A stretch of 64,000 nucleotides of DNA from Isoetes taiwanensis (lineage: Eukaryota > Streptophyta > Lycopodiopsida > Isoetales > Isoetaceae): positions 13,389,760 to 13,453,759 of the forward strand of contig JAJEKV010000021.1 in NCBI GenBank assembly GCA_021234155.1, read 5' to 3'. The position numbers and the translations under genes were made by a program. The notes beneath the pieces are model-generated. The model was not told the origin of the DNA, did not search any database, and saw only the letters and a list, made by a program, of their open reading frames with translations. Shown here piece after piece: positions 53,546 through 64,000 of the stretch; position 1 is the first letter of the stretch; the number at the start of each line of letters is the position of its first letter.

Positions 53546-55294
53546 TAACAGTACAACAATGATGATCTTAATAAGCATATAAACGTTGTTCCCATCACTT
53601 TCAACCGAGAAACAAATGCCTAGCATCCTTGAGTTTCACATGAAAATAGATAGTGGTCATAAAATCCAGAGTCCAATTAATCATATCATTTCATACTATA
53701 TTATAAAATATAAATCTCCTTTTCAAACAGCGTTTTCCATTTATAGAATTCAAATACAAAAAATTCAAATTACTGCTAGATATCATGATACCATGTACCA
53801 GCTAGAGTTACGTCTTAGAAAACAGTAATGCACATCTAGGTACTGTTTAAAATGGAAATGCTAGCTTTTCTTAGCCAAAATGATAGAAACTCTTCTTCTT
53901 ATAAGTTCAGCATATTGCCTTACATTGCATTAGCTGCAATCACAATCAGGGCAAAGATATAACCTGACTAGTTTGAAGCTGATTTTCCGCTCATGATATT
54001 TTACATCACTTTTAAGTGTTAAAACCTTTAAGAACCAAATGTCTTTGCAGGTGACACACTGCTCCGAGTGCTTCATGCAACCAAAAACGTGAGGTAGATG
54101 AGATCCTGGTTACCTGCAGTAGAACCAGAGCAAATTAGCCTATAAACAGGGTAAAATGCTAAGCTACTAGCAGGTAAGCAAAAGAATCTCATGGCTTTTC
54201 GCCCTTCAACCTTATACAACAAATATATCAAGTAAAAAGCAATAGAAATGATAAACCAGTAAATAAGATAGAGTAAGAAGCACTCCCTTTTTTGTTTTCT
54301 AAATCTTTTTTGTTTTCTGTATGTGAGCAGTCTGCTCCATATCCACATTATTTTTTAGTTCAGCTTGCTCAAATAACAACTTGCAAAAGCCCTTTATAGC
54401 ACTTATACCATTACACCAATAGCAAGCTTAACTTGCGACTGGATTTTTAGAGGCCATAACCGTTTACCTTCACCTTGGAGATCTTTGAACCATGTAGAAC
54501 ATATAGATTCCAACTTCTAACATTTTCCAACAGCATATAAAGGCATTCCAAACTAGTCTTTAAATTCTGGGTGACCTTTCGTAACCCATCTTTAAACAAA
54601 TAGACAAAAATACAGACCTTTCTACAACACTAGTAGCCAAATATATAGCCATATGGTTTTCAGTCTAATCTGCATATCTAGTAGTTTTCCATAGTGTTAT
54701 ATTTCCTTTCTCAAGATAATATCAATTGCTGGCCTTATAAGTGCACAGATTCCTGGAAATCAGGACCTTAAACTACAGACTATGCTAAAAGAAATGATGT
54801 TAAATCATGCAGTGGCATAGCCGAATTAAACAAATGTGTCTGATCACTATATGATGCAAAAAGAGGAGAAAAAAAACGTCCAGTACATGCTCTGATAGAC
54901 TTACTACCATTCTCTTGTTTTATTTTGTTACCATATTTACTGAAAAAAAGAAAAACCTGATTGAGAAGAATGCCATCATTTTCAAGGTCTTGAAAATCCG
55001 TAGTATGACTACTAGTGCTGCTTCCAGCTCCAGCATTGCATGTTACACCAGCTTTACCATAAACAGCTATGTTATAAGCATCCAGTCCTTATCTCTCAGT
55101 GTTGAATGTGCTGCAAGTCTTGCTCAATCACTTTTTTCCTTAAGCAAGCAGGAACCAGAGCATTTTTCCAGAGTGTTTAGCAAGGTCAATACTCCAAGGT
55201 AGAGATAAGAGAGATATATTGGAAAAGTGCAGAATCGCCCAAGTTATAGAGATGAATCCCTTATGCTCATTGCAAAAAAACCAGGCAAAGCAAT
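53546..55294. other. X 5' half, no clear gene
   Basis: Short frames only. A minus-strand frame (55140-55355, SYRAALQFVQHCFAWFFCNE) crosses from repeat Q into X without interruption. In the left Q copy the same frame is closed by a 12-bp difference. Nothing else is recognised. Confidence 0.35.
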
Positions 55295-56307
55295 GTTGCA
55301 CAAATTGCAAAGCGGCGCGGTAAGATCCACCAAAAGGATATACAGAGGATTTCACTTCCCATCGAGGATGTAAATAGATGCAGATAGGTCTGTCATTGAT
55401 GGATATAGCCTTACTGCTTTACAAATCCGCTAAAAGATTATTGAAATGAGAAGAACGTACCATGATAGACCATTTGAGCATGCCACTGTTCTGGAAACCA
55501 ATACGGTACTGCGTGCAGGTCAGTCACCTAACCATTCCGGCCGTTTCATCTCAGGCTCATACGAACCCTAACCTGCGCTCTACGAAACAGTCTCGTTCAC
55601 TAGGGTTTAGAGTATACCCATATTCGTGTGAGTGGATATTCGTATGCTTGGAGTAGATGAGTATGGCAAGTCAAAACTTCTATGCCTATGAAGATCTAAC
55701 TTTTCACCATGCATCACCTTAGTCCATAAGGGAAATTAACATTGTCAACAAAAGACATGCAAAACTACCTCTCCCATAGTCTAAATTCCAAAGTGATGTC
55801 AAATAAAATAATGCTTATGAAAATTTAAACATGCAAGTTAACTTTTCTTGGAAAAGACAAGTGGCAACAATGCCTTATATGAGAAAAAGGTGCATGCATG
55901 AAAGTCTAAAAAGTGCATGCATGGAAGTTAAGCATGGTAAACGTAGGAATGAAAACCACTTTTGTTTAAGTCAAAACCAATACCTTGGAATTTATCAAAA
56001 AGCTCTTGTAACTTCTCGTTTTTTCCAAATATTATTGTATCTATTGGCATGCCATCCCATGCACCGAGGACGAGGTGTGCGCCTACTCCATTGGATATAG
56101 AAAATTAAACCATGCCTTGGTGTGTCACAACAAGTAATAGCCCTTCATGTTTGTGTAGCAATCCCAGATCCTTGGGTGCACCCTAGAAATCCCAGCAACA
56201 TGGATTACAGTTTTAGCAAGAAAATGCTGATGATGAATATGGTATATCCACGTAAGAAGATCCATCTATGATGTTACATTGTGCCTATATGCCAGCCTTT
56301 TGGATAT
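55295..56307. repeat. Direct repeat Q, right copy (1.01 kb)
   Basis: Nearly identical to 50911-51939. It is followed by CCTTATATATATACAATTATATTGGG, with a short TA run at the outer border of the composite, mirroring the (TA)n at the far left border (40090-40106). Confidence 0.93.
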
Positions 56308-56389
56308 CCTTATATATATACAATTATATTGGGTGCCACAAATGATGTAGAGTCTCAAATGGTGTAGAGATTATGCCACAAATTTTTGG

Positions 56390-56535
56390 TAGAGATTGAT
56401 CTCGGCCGTCCATCTTTTGAGATGGACGGTCCAGACGGTGCCACCTCGTAACTCCCCAAGCATCCCTCTTGTTGGTGTACCAAAATATTGGTTCAGATTG
56501 ATCTCGGTCGTCCATCTATGAGATGAACGGCCCAC
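56390..56535. repeat. Two tandem hairpins of the GGCCGTCCATCT type
   Basis: AGATTGATCTCGG followed by (C/T)CGTCCATCT and its complement AGATG(G/A)ACGG occurs at 56393-56430 and 56495-56531, about 102 bp apart. Each can fold into a stem of about 12 bp. A related phrase occurs at 14424. It is probably the end of a non-autonomous element. Confidence 0.6.
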
Positions 56536-56539
56536 AACA

Positions 56540-59480
56540 AAAGCCCCAAATAAGCCCCCTTGATGCAGAGCTCGAAACTTGAATCGTAAATCCGGTTGCC
56601 CCTTTTGTGCGAACCCGGTCCGATCATCGATGTCTCTTCCCGCATCTTCGGTGACTCTGTTTTCGCAAGAGCTGGAAATCTGCGCATTTTTTGCCGTCGG
56701 AGATGCATTTGGAGCTCTGGTACAAGAAAGAGCATTTCCGCATAACAATGGCCCTTTTCTTATAAGTACGCAGCCCAATCAGTACGGCTTAGCTCAAATA
56801 AATTACGTTTCTGATCCGCTTTCCGGGGCTACAAATTTTCATTTAAGTAGCTTTGCTTGCTTGGGGTACCTGTACATCATGCATTCACTTCTTAGCGAGA
56901 GTTAATGTGGATTCTATTACAAAGGGTGCCGTCAAGAAGCTAACAGGCAAGAACTCCGGCTTCGAGTTCTTTAGCATGCCAACAATCGCAGACAAGGACC
57001 TCGGTGATCAACTGCGTTGCTTTTGTCGGCTCTATTTTAATACTAAGATTTTTCACTCTTTCCAACAGATAACCATTGCCCGGCTAAGGTGGCGGCTTGT
57101 GACGAAACGATTGATCTAAGATGGATGCGACCTTCACCATTAGCTTAATCGGGACAGGATTATCTTGAAAGGTATGGTTCCCTATTTGCATAACATATCG
57201 CGAGTTTGTTTAAGGAGTAAAATGCAAGCTCCCAACCTTCGATCTCCTCCTTTGTTTTGTTCCATATACAGCCCCTGTTTTGGAAACGTTTGGTCCTATG
57301 GATGTCCTTCTATGATCCCTGCTTCTATCCATCGGATTTTTTAACCACAGGCCAAGGCGGCATAGTTTCCCTGATTTGGATTTTTGTCTCGGGTATTTTG
57401 ATGCAAATATTCTATTTTTCTAGTATCGATCTTCACTGTGTTGTAAATCATGCGCAAAACCTTCGGGTTGTTGAGACACAAAGGTGATTTGCAATATTTA
57501 AAGCTAGTTTGGATGCTTTTTGCGATTTGGGAGTGGCAATCTTTAACTTTGCATCGTTGCGACATTTCTTAAAGTATTATTGAGTACCAAGAGAGGTCCA
57601 CAAGATGTTTCACGAAGTCACTTTGCCTGACCATTTGATTTGGAGAGGGCAGGGCGGTCTCAATCAGATCGGTCTTGAGAAATTTTATATGGTGATGTGC
57701 AGTGTCCGTATTATGAAAATACTCTAGTTTCTTTGCTCATGCTTTCACATCTTTTCATTATTAAGCCGGACCTTCTTTATAAATTAAATTTGGAGTTGAC
57801 CCTGCGTGTAGTAGTGACATTGGTCTTGTGGTAAGTACACATGCTTCGTTTAAACTAATATATAAAGACTATGAAAAGTTTGGTGGACTATTCTAACGTT
57901 TTGCATTTGGGCGGGGCCTTCCAAATGTGGGCAAATCATTCCTCTTAGCTGCTCTATCTGCGGCGAATCTTGCGGATTATCTATTCACAATGTCATTGCC
58001 AAATTTAGCACAAATTGAGCAAAACCTTGAAGAATTTGCGTCCAGCTGCTGGCGATCTTAGGTGGATTGGTGAAGGGAGCACATCCGGATAAGGTAACTC
58101 CCATGCTTTAAAAGATTTTCCCTACCCTTTATTAATATTTGTATTCATTGTTTTACTAGGAATTTGCGGGGGTTAGAATGCATGTTCTTACGGCATTTGT
58201 CTTGGCTGATGATTGTTAATGCATGTTACGGACATATCGCACTTGGTCCGGTGAACCATTATAATGTGTTGCATGAGGTAAGAAAAGAGTTCTAATGGTT
58301 TGTTATTTTTCGATGTTGGTCATGCCTTTCTTTTGGCAAATTTCCGTCTTATTGCATAGCATTGCACAACATCATATTCTCATAGCCTGAATTATCCCAC
58401 AAACACTCTTCTTTAAAACCCATTATTATTATTTATTGCATGCATATGCAATAAAATTAATGGACATAAATGCACCTTCTTCAAATTTTTTATTGTTCAT
58501 TTTGAGAGTTAATGGTGCTTGGCTTTCATATTTCATAGGCTGTAGACATGTCCGCGCTTGACTTGGAATCTCAATATTTTGTATGAGGGCATGATGGACC
58601 TATATGGCGGATCGATTGGGCTCTTTTGCCTGTGGATGAGCTGTTATTTTCGGATATTCTCACAGTATGTTGCATGACTTGTGGATGCACTATTTAGATG
58701 ATTCGGGCGTTTTTCTTAAGCTTTTGCGCTTTGCACGGTATGTTCTTTGAGGGCAAATGCGATGCGGTGGTTTTGGACTATGCAAATCCGGACCATGAAT
58801 CGAGTCTTTTGGAAATTACGGGTAAATTTCCTTCTTGATTAGTGGTTGTTGAACTTGATATCAATGTCTATTATAATAATCGATTGCAACATGTTTGGAA
58901 GTTATGCCACATACATTGTCACTTCCTTTCACATCTTACTCTTGGGTTTGTTGCGGGGTTATGCGCTATGGGTGATTAAGGGTGACATTTGGCAACAATT
59001 TTAAGGTACCACCATGTCTTTTTATTGTACTTATTACGTAAGATGGCATGTGCATTGCAATTGTATGCTACAATATGACATCTGCATAGGCATAGGCGGT
59101 TAGATGATTCCAATCGAGGTTTAGATATGTCACATCAATAACCGTCGGTCATCCTAGTGTCCCACAAGGTATGAACACCACGCGGTTGCAGCAACAGCAA
59201 TATTTAGCGGGGAATATCGTATCATGGGTAAAGATCAAAGCGGACCTCACCTCTACTTCATACAAATGGAGGAATGCGCCAATAGTGCACAATTCATGGC
59301 AAATTCACAACATCTAATTTCAAGCGTCCAGCCTTCACGGTGGAAATTCGGTGGTTTCCATGACTAACCATCAAATCCAAATTATGGAAAGATGCAAAAC
59401 TATCACGGCGGACAAATCATCAAAGACAATCGTCACACAAAGTATGTGGTAGATATTTATGTTAATTTTTAAGTGTTAGT
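56540..59480 (+). other. Scattered exon-like pieces, no gene identified
   Basis: A plus-strand frame at 57903-58059 reads FGRGLPNVGKSFLLAALSAA, which contains a P-loop-like GLPNVGKS of the Obg/YchF GTPase type. Its context (no downstream G2-G4 motifs) does not fit those families. Other pieces include HDGPIWRIDWALLPVDELLF (58592-58650) and FFEGKCDAVVLDYANPDHES (58744-58803). GT-AG borders are plentiful but I could not assemble one frame. It may be a decayed gene or transposon. Confidence 0.3.
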
Positions 59481-62400
59481 CCCCGAGTCTTTTGCTTATT
59501 GTTTTTTTGTGGAGAAGCATATATTTACTTAATGCGGTTGTGTTTACAAGATCCTTTGCAAAGAGCGATATCAAGGCCATTGGGGCAACCTATCAATCTT
59601 GTGAACTCTTTGGGAGTCGGTGGCACTAATAGCAAAACAAGCTCATCACGCAATGAAGTGCAACAGTGGAGACTCCTTTTGCTTGGGGAACAATCGGCAT
59701 TTGGAAATCCCATCTTTTTAACAAGGCAGCAGATCCCTTTAAGATATCATCGAAGGCAATGAATTCACCTTGCGGGAAATGTCGGCGTGGATGGGAAAAG
59801 AATCAACAATCGCGATGCTGTGATGCTCCGGAAGATCAATGTTAGATTGTTCCTTTTTGCCACCATATAAAGCGGCTTGTGAAACATATTTCGGTTGTCG
59901 TGAAAGAGATTGCCGGTATGCTTTCGTTGTCTGCATCTGTTTGCCTTCTTCAAAAATTTGTTTGCATATTGGCATCTCTTTGCTTGAGAATTCGTCTTTG
60001 CGAGGTTGAACTCTTTTTGTGCTTGCCCTAACTTGCTAGGGCTGTGTTAACTTTGTTTTGTGCGCTTGGTCTTTTTTGTAGGGTGGAACAAAATAGCTAC
60101 CCTAGTCACGGTCGTTCTTGGAGAAAAACATTTTGGAAATGTTTCAAGGTTTATCCATCACATCTTTTAATGTAAAATGGACTCTTGAAGAGCTTCTCTT
60201 TTTACTAGACCAGGATATTTTCAATTTTGCAAACCATTGTTTAATGCCAAAGTGTTTCATGTGATATATGACAAATGAGAATGTTCTAATAATCGTTGAA
60301 GAAAGCGAGTCCTCTTTTCACATGCCGCCATTTGTAACAACTTTGGAGCAAACAATCCGTTGCATCATAAAACATCATCTTTTCTTGAAAGCAAATGTCT
60401 TTCTTCAGATCCCAAGGCCCTTGAGGAAAGGGTATTCCCTCATCGGACTTTAATGAAAAACATACCAAATTTGCATCAAAAGCTGGAAGAGAGCAAGAGG
60501 CGCATTGTATCAGGAAGATTGTTGAGAATAGAACATTTCTTAAAAACAAGATTGCGGCTTTGGAACTGGAGGGTCGGTGATCTGAGAGTTAATTGCAGCG
60601 AGTTTCGGCATGTTGAAGCGAGAACACATTGAAGGGAGCGAGAGAGAATAAAAGCCATACTTGATGAACTTATGCCACAAAGTGTCAAGCATGTGGAAAG
60701 AATCTTTGGACCGGAAGAAGCAATCTGCAAGCAGACGGTTGAAGCAAGTGAAGTGAAGTATTTGAGAAAGTTGAGCTCAAGGATGAGATGATCGGTGGCC
60801 ATATTGAAATTTCATCTTCAATTACACTTGAGTGTGATGAGTCTCTTTTATCGATGATGGGACACAAGAAAATAGCTGCCCTCACGGTACATTAGGGACT
60901 CCATATGTGGAACATATTGAACTTATGTTGGAAAAAGTAACTTGTCACAACTTTCGCAGATGGGGAGAAGGTTGCTATGGCTGGCTGGTTTGTATCTGAA
61001 GGTGAAGGGATTCTTCTTGCACATGAAGATGGGGCTGCACATTTCGCGATGTCGCCAATATGGAGGTATGCATGCAATGCGACTTTTTTTTTGTAATTGT
61101 AGTTCATATACAAACTGCTTTTGTTAAGAATTGATTGTGCCCTTTTTAAGCTGTAACATCATTTGATGATAACATACTAAAACCTCTATTGTCTTTGCAG
61201 GAGAAGACACAATATAAAGGTCTGATGGACTCTACGGTAATGTATGGCAAGAAGGCTTTGGTGATCGAGGCTCTTGCTGGCACAAATGGGCGTTCGACCA
61301 AGTATGTTGTATTTTGCTTTGGCGAGAAGCGCCCTTGATCGCTTTACGTTCTTGGAACTTTTATGATAAATCTATAGCCGCTTACCATTGGTCTCGGTCA
61401 TGGCCTGCTACACCTATCTCAGGTCTATTTGCATGTTATGTTGATTTTGCATACTTACGTCCAAAGCACAACCCCTTGACTTGTCTGAGATAATAGCATC
61501 GAGAATACGCTATGCTTTTCTATAATCGGTGAGCATTCCCACAGATATGGTTGGATGGCCATTGCATTTTATTAGAGATGATTAGGCATGTTGGATTAGA
61601 TGATGAAATCCGAAGGCGAATGGTAGGAAAGCTCATGGCGGTCTCTTTGCGACAAATATATTTGGATGTCTCACATAAAGCTAGCGTTGTGGGTTAATAT
61701 GTTTCAACATGTTACTAATCGCTTGCCACTTGAAGTACCCACATGTGTCTCGTGTAGCATTACATCATTATAATCATTTTTCTCTATAAATATAGGAGAT
61801 ATGAAGATGATCCGTTCTTGCCATAAATTATAGGAGATAATTAGATGATGCTTCATTTGAAGGGAAGCGATTAAAAGTATGGATATGGCCGGTAATGTTA
61901 AAGCAAAGTAGTTAATCGAAGAAATGGGTTTTGTGTAAGTTGGTTTTGTGTTCTTTACTTGGCTATGCAACAAGGTTGATCTGTAGTCCCTTCACTATTT
62001 TGGGGTTGTTTGGTGCGAGAAAAACAGGAATATCACGGAGACATGTATCCGTTGCAAGTTTTTATGCCTTTGGCGAAATCTGCATTGGTGCGGTTGCCAA
62101 TGCATGAAGGTGATCTTTGAGGTTACGTGGGGAAGTTTATTGTCGAGAAGAAAATTTTGAAAGAGGCGATGGCTATCATCACAAGAAAGATACAAGTGCT
62201 TTTATTTGCTTTCGTGTTTTGGTTATTCTTGATTGACACGTGCTTTGTTCCAATTTCATATCTCGGGCATTGCTAAAAAGGTAAGTGTGGCACATCGTTA
62301 ATGATGAACTTATCTATTTTCCTTGGTCTCTTCTATGACTATAAGGATGTCCTCGATTGTGAATTAATCTGATCTGCATATGTCAATATTATGGTGAGCG

Positions 62401-62900
62401 AATTGCACACTCATTTGTCAATAGCCGGATCTATTTGGAAATGCATTCCCAATGTTATAGGGCATGTGTGCGTGAGATGGGGACTGGAAGAAAATCTCAA
62501 TGGAAAACCATGATCTGCGAATGGTCTCTATCGACCTTAAAGAAAATGTTACGGTGAATAAAGCTTGGGATGTTCTCGGATGAATAAAGCTTGTGGAAGC
62601 TATTGCTTTGGAACTATTGGCAACCTTAGGTATGGTATTTATTTAACAACCAGACCTTATTTTATGTTTTGAGTTAAATATCGAGTGTAATCTTGATATT
62701 TTAGTTCTAGTCCCTGGTCAAAGCTTTGTTGTTCTAATACATCATTTTTGCATCTTTGAATGAATATCGGTGTTTGTTGTTCCTACTTCAATGTTCCCTT
62801 TTCACTTGAGACCGAATATTTTTTCTTCTTGAGCATAGTTTTGCTTGGGATATACATGCTTGAGGTAATCTTTTTCTCTGCCCCTTCTTTCGTAGTGTAG
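59481..62900 (+). other. Decayed coding sequence with a coiled-coil-like stretch
   Basis: Between 60430 and 61055 broken plus-strand frames give KLEESKRRIVSGR, FLKNKIAALELEGR, ILDELMPQSVKHVERIFGPE, a short ECDESLLSMMGHKKIAALTV and then GEKVAMAGWFVSEGEGILLA, which ends at a donor (GGAG|GTATGC, about 61065). A possible following exon starts at 61201 (EKTQYKGLMDSTVMYGKKAL). The order coiled coil then short beta-rich domain resembles plant transposase-associated (Transposase_24/DUF-type) proteins, but only in outline. Several stops interrupt it. Confidence 0.25.
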
Positions 62901-64000
62901 AAAAAGAGTAAGCAAAGACTAGCTGGTTGTGTTGACTAATGATAGAACTGCTCACATCTCCAAGCTTAGTAAAGTTATGAGTATTTTGGCCATGTTCATG
63001 TTGTATACGTCAAGTGTGCATGGTGTACTAAATTTGTGTAGAAATCATTCTAAATACTTGCGATGCATTTGTTTATGTTGGTACATTGGAATATACAACA
63101 CATTACGTAAACTTCTTAGTCCGTCGCATAAAATTGGTTTCTAAGATTTGCATGTGTTTTCTTGTCAAGTTGAATACATAACCGAGTAATTAATGGTAAG
63201 GAAAGCATGTCCACAGTGGCTTCTTTCTTGCTTTATCTTCTATTCGAAATTGGTTATTTTATTTGGTGGCATGAGAAGAAAAGTTTAACTTATATTGTTT
63301 TATGAGTGAACTGTTGGCGGTGTTTTTCTCAGGTGTAGTTTTTTACGTGTTGAGGCATCTTCGACCACCATGTTGTCCCATTTTACATGCTCGCTTGGCT
63401 TATTTTCTTATGGCTATTGGGAGACTTGGAGCCATTGCACATGGTTTTGCATTACGTGAAACTTTATTACATGGTAGGTTGGCCCATAATCCTCAAAAGA
63501 TGTATTAGAAAGCAACTAAGCATTTCCATATACGTTCTATTAGCAATTTATGGTCCTCTTAAACATGTTGAGTAAAGGGTTTTGTTAATAAACGTCTACT
63601 TATCAAAGACGTAGCGACTTGCAAAGTTTTTCCATACTTGATTAGCCCAACCCAAGAGGTCATTTTTATTCTTGATTTTCTCATGATGTCACTTGTGCCT
63701 CGCGTTCAAATCTTGATGTTCAAATTGGCTTAAATCGCTTTACATTATTGAATGTTGGACAATTTAACACGCATTGAAAAATACAAAGGCTTGCTTGCAT
63801 TACGTGTTACTACAATCTCTAAAAGAAAAGAAGACCATATTATATTAACAATTCATAAATTCTAACCGCAAATAAAGCTTAATTGCAGGTCTTTCATCGA
63901 ATATTGGACTAGAGTTGGACCTAGACGGCATTGTCATTTCAACAGCTTGCGAAAAACTTCCTCCTCAGATATCTCTATTTGCGGAACAATTAACGTAGTT
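62901..64000. other. No gene seen
   Basis: AT-rich sequence with short frames (62929-63144, 63302-63508) lacking recognisable domains. The final 100 bp (GTCTTTCATCGAATATTGGA onward) could be the start of an exon that continues outside the window. Confidence 0.35.

Larger units (their letters stand above)
51940..55294 (-). mobile_element. X: element without reverse transcriptase between the Q repeats
   Basis: A 3.36-kb unique segment between two Q copies, in the same orientation as E1. It ends (minus-strand 3') in a TA-rich tail and a stem-loop region that starts with the same 35-bp motif as E1. It has no RT ORF. Inside are exon-like pieces on the minus strand and a diverged duplication (52895-53200 and 53290-53540). 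It reads as a non-autonomous partner of E1, perhaps carrying captured gene pieces. Confidence 0.65.

Noticed and set aside
58550-58810. WD-repeat or MutS-like exons
   Set aside because: Short phrases (HDGPIWRIDWA, VVLDYANPD) were suggestive, but no continuous domain pattern could be built.

Overview
This window looks like a repeat-rich plant nuclear region. The evidence is spliceosomal introns with GT-AG borders, a Ty1/copia element primed by initiator-methionine tRNA, two plant-type Helitrons, an F-box gene and a bZIP gene fragment. Base composition is AT-rich, with no operons and no bacterial features. A seed-free land plant such as a fern or bryophyte is my guess from the unusual reverse transcriptase and the element mix; the sequence does not prove it.

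Layout. 1-4.4 kb holds LTR fragments: a plus-strand LTR end near 389, and a minus-oriented 1.6-kb LTR at 2620-4229 with an adjacent primer-binding site. Between them are a 203-bp tandem duplication and a long tetranucleotide array. 5.6-13.3 kb is a broken minus-strand Helitron, interrupted by a 0.7-kb insertion that itself carries a nested insertion, and by a 2.5-kb block with an MBD-like exon and tandem repeats. An F-box gene follows at 13.6 kb. A near-pristine copia element occupies 15127-19970, with 255-bp LTRs that look identical and a 5-bp target duplication, but its coding region has frameshifts. A broken bZIP 5' part follows at 20.2 kb, then a foldback MITE at 22 kb, GAATCT-rich inverted repeats around a (TA)n core at 24.3-25.2 kb, and diverged repeats to 26.4 kb.

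28.2-36.2 kb holds a second, plus-strand Helitron with Rep, a 91-nt intron and a PIF1-like helicase, damaged by one short deletion. Three small, well-formed but unrecognised genes follow at 36.4, 37.0 and 38.4 kb.

The most unusual part is 40.1-56.3 kb, which reads P-E1-P-Q-X-Q. P is a 3.1-kb direct repeat and Q an unrelated 1.0-kb direct repeat. E1 (4.6 kb) carries an uninterrupted reverse transcriptase ORF of an uncommon type and an upstream Cys-rich ORF. X (3.4 kb) has no reverse transcriptase. E1 and X have the same orientation and share a 3'-terminal stem-loop motif followed by a TA-rich tail, although P and Q do not resemble each other. The right edge of P coincides with the left edge of Q to the base. 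The simplest reading is an autonomous retroelement and a non-autonomous partner that share a 3' recognition structure and are flanked by kilobase-scale duplications of one continuous target (P followed by Q). LTR-like or Penelope-type terminal repeats are the main alternatives.

56.5-64 kb has scattered exon-like pieces (a P-loop-like stretch and a coiled-coil-like stretch) but no gene I can name.
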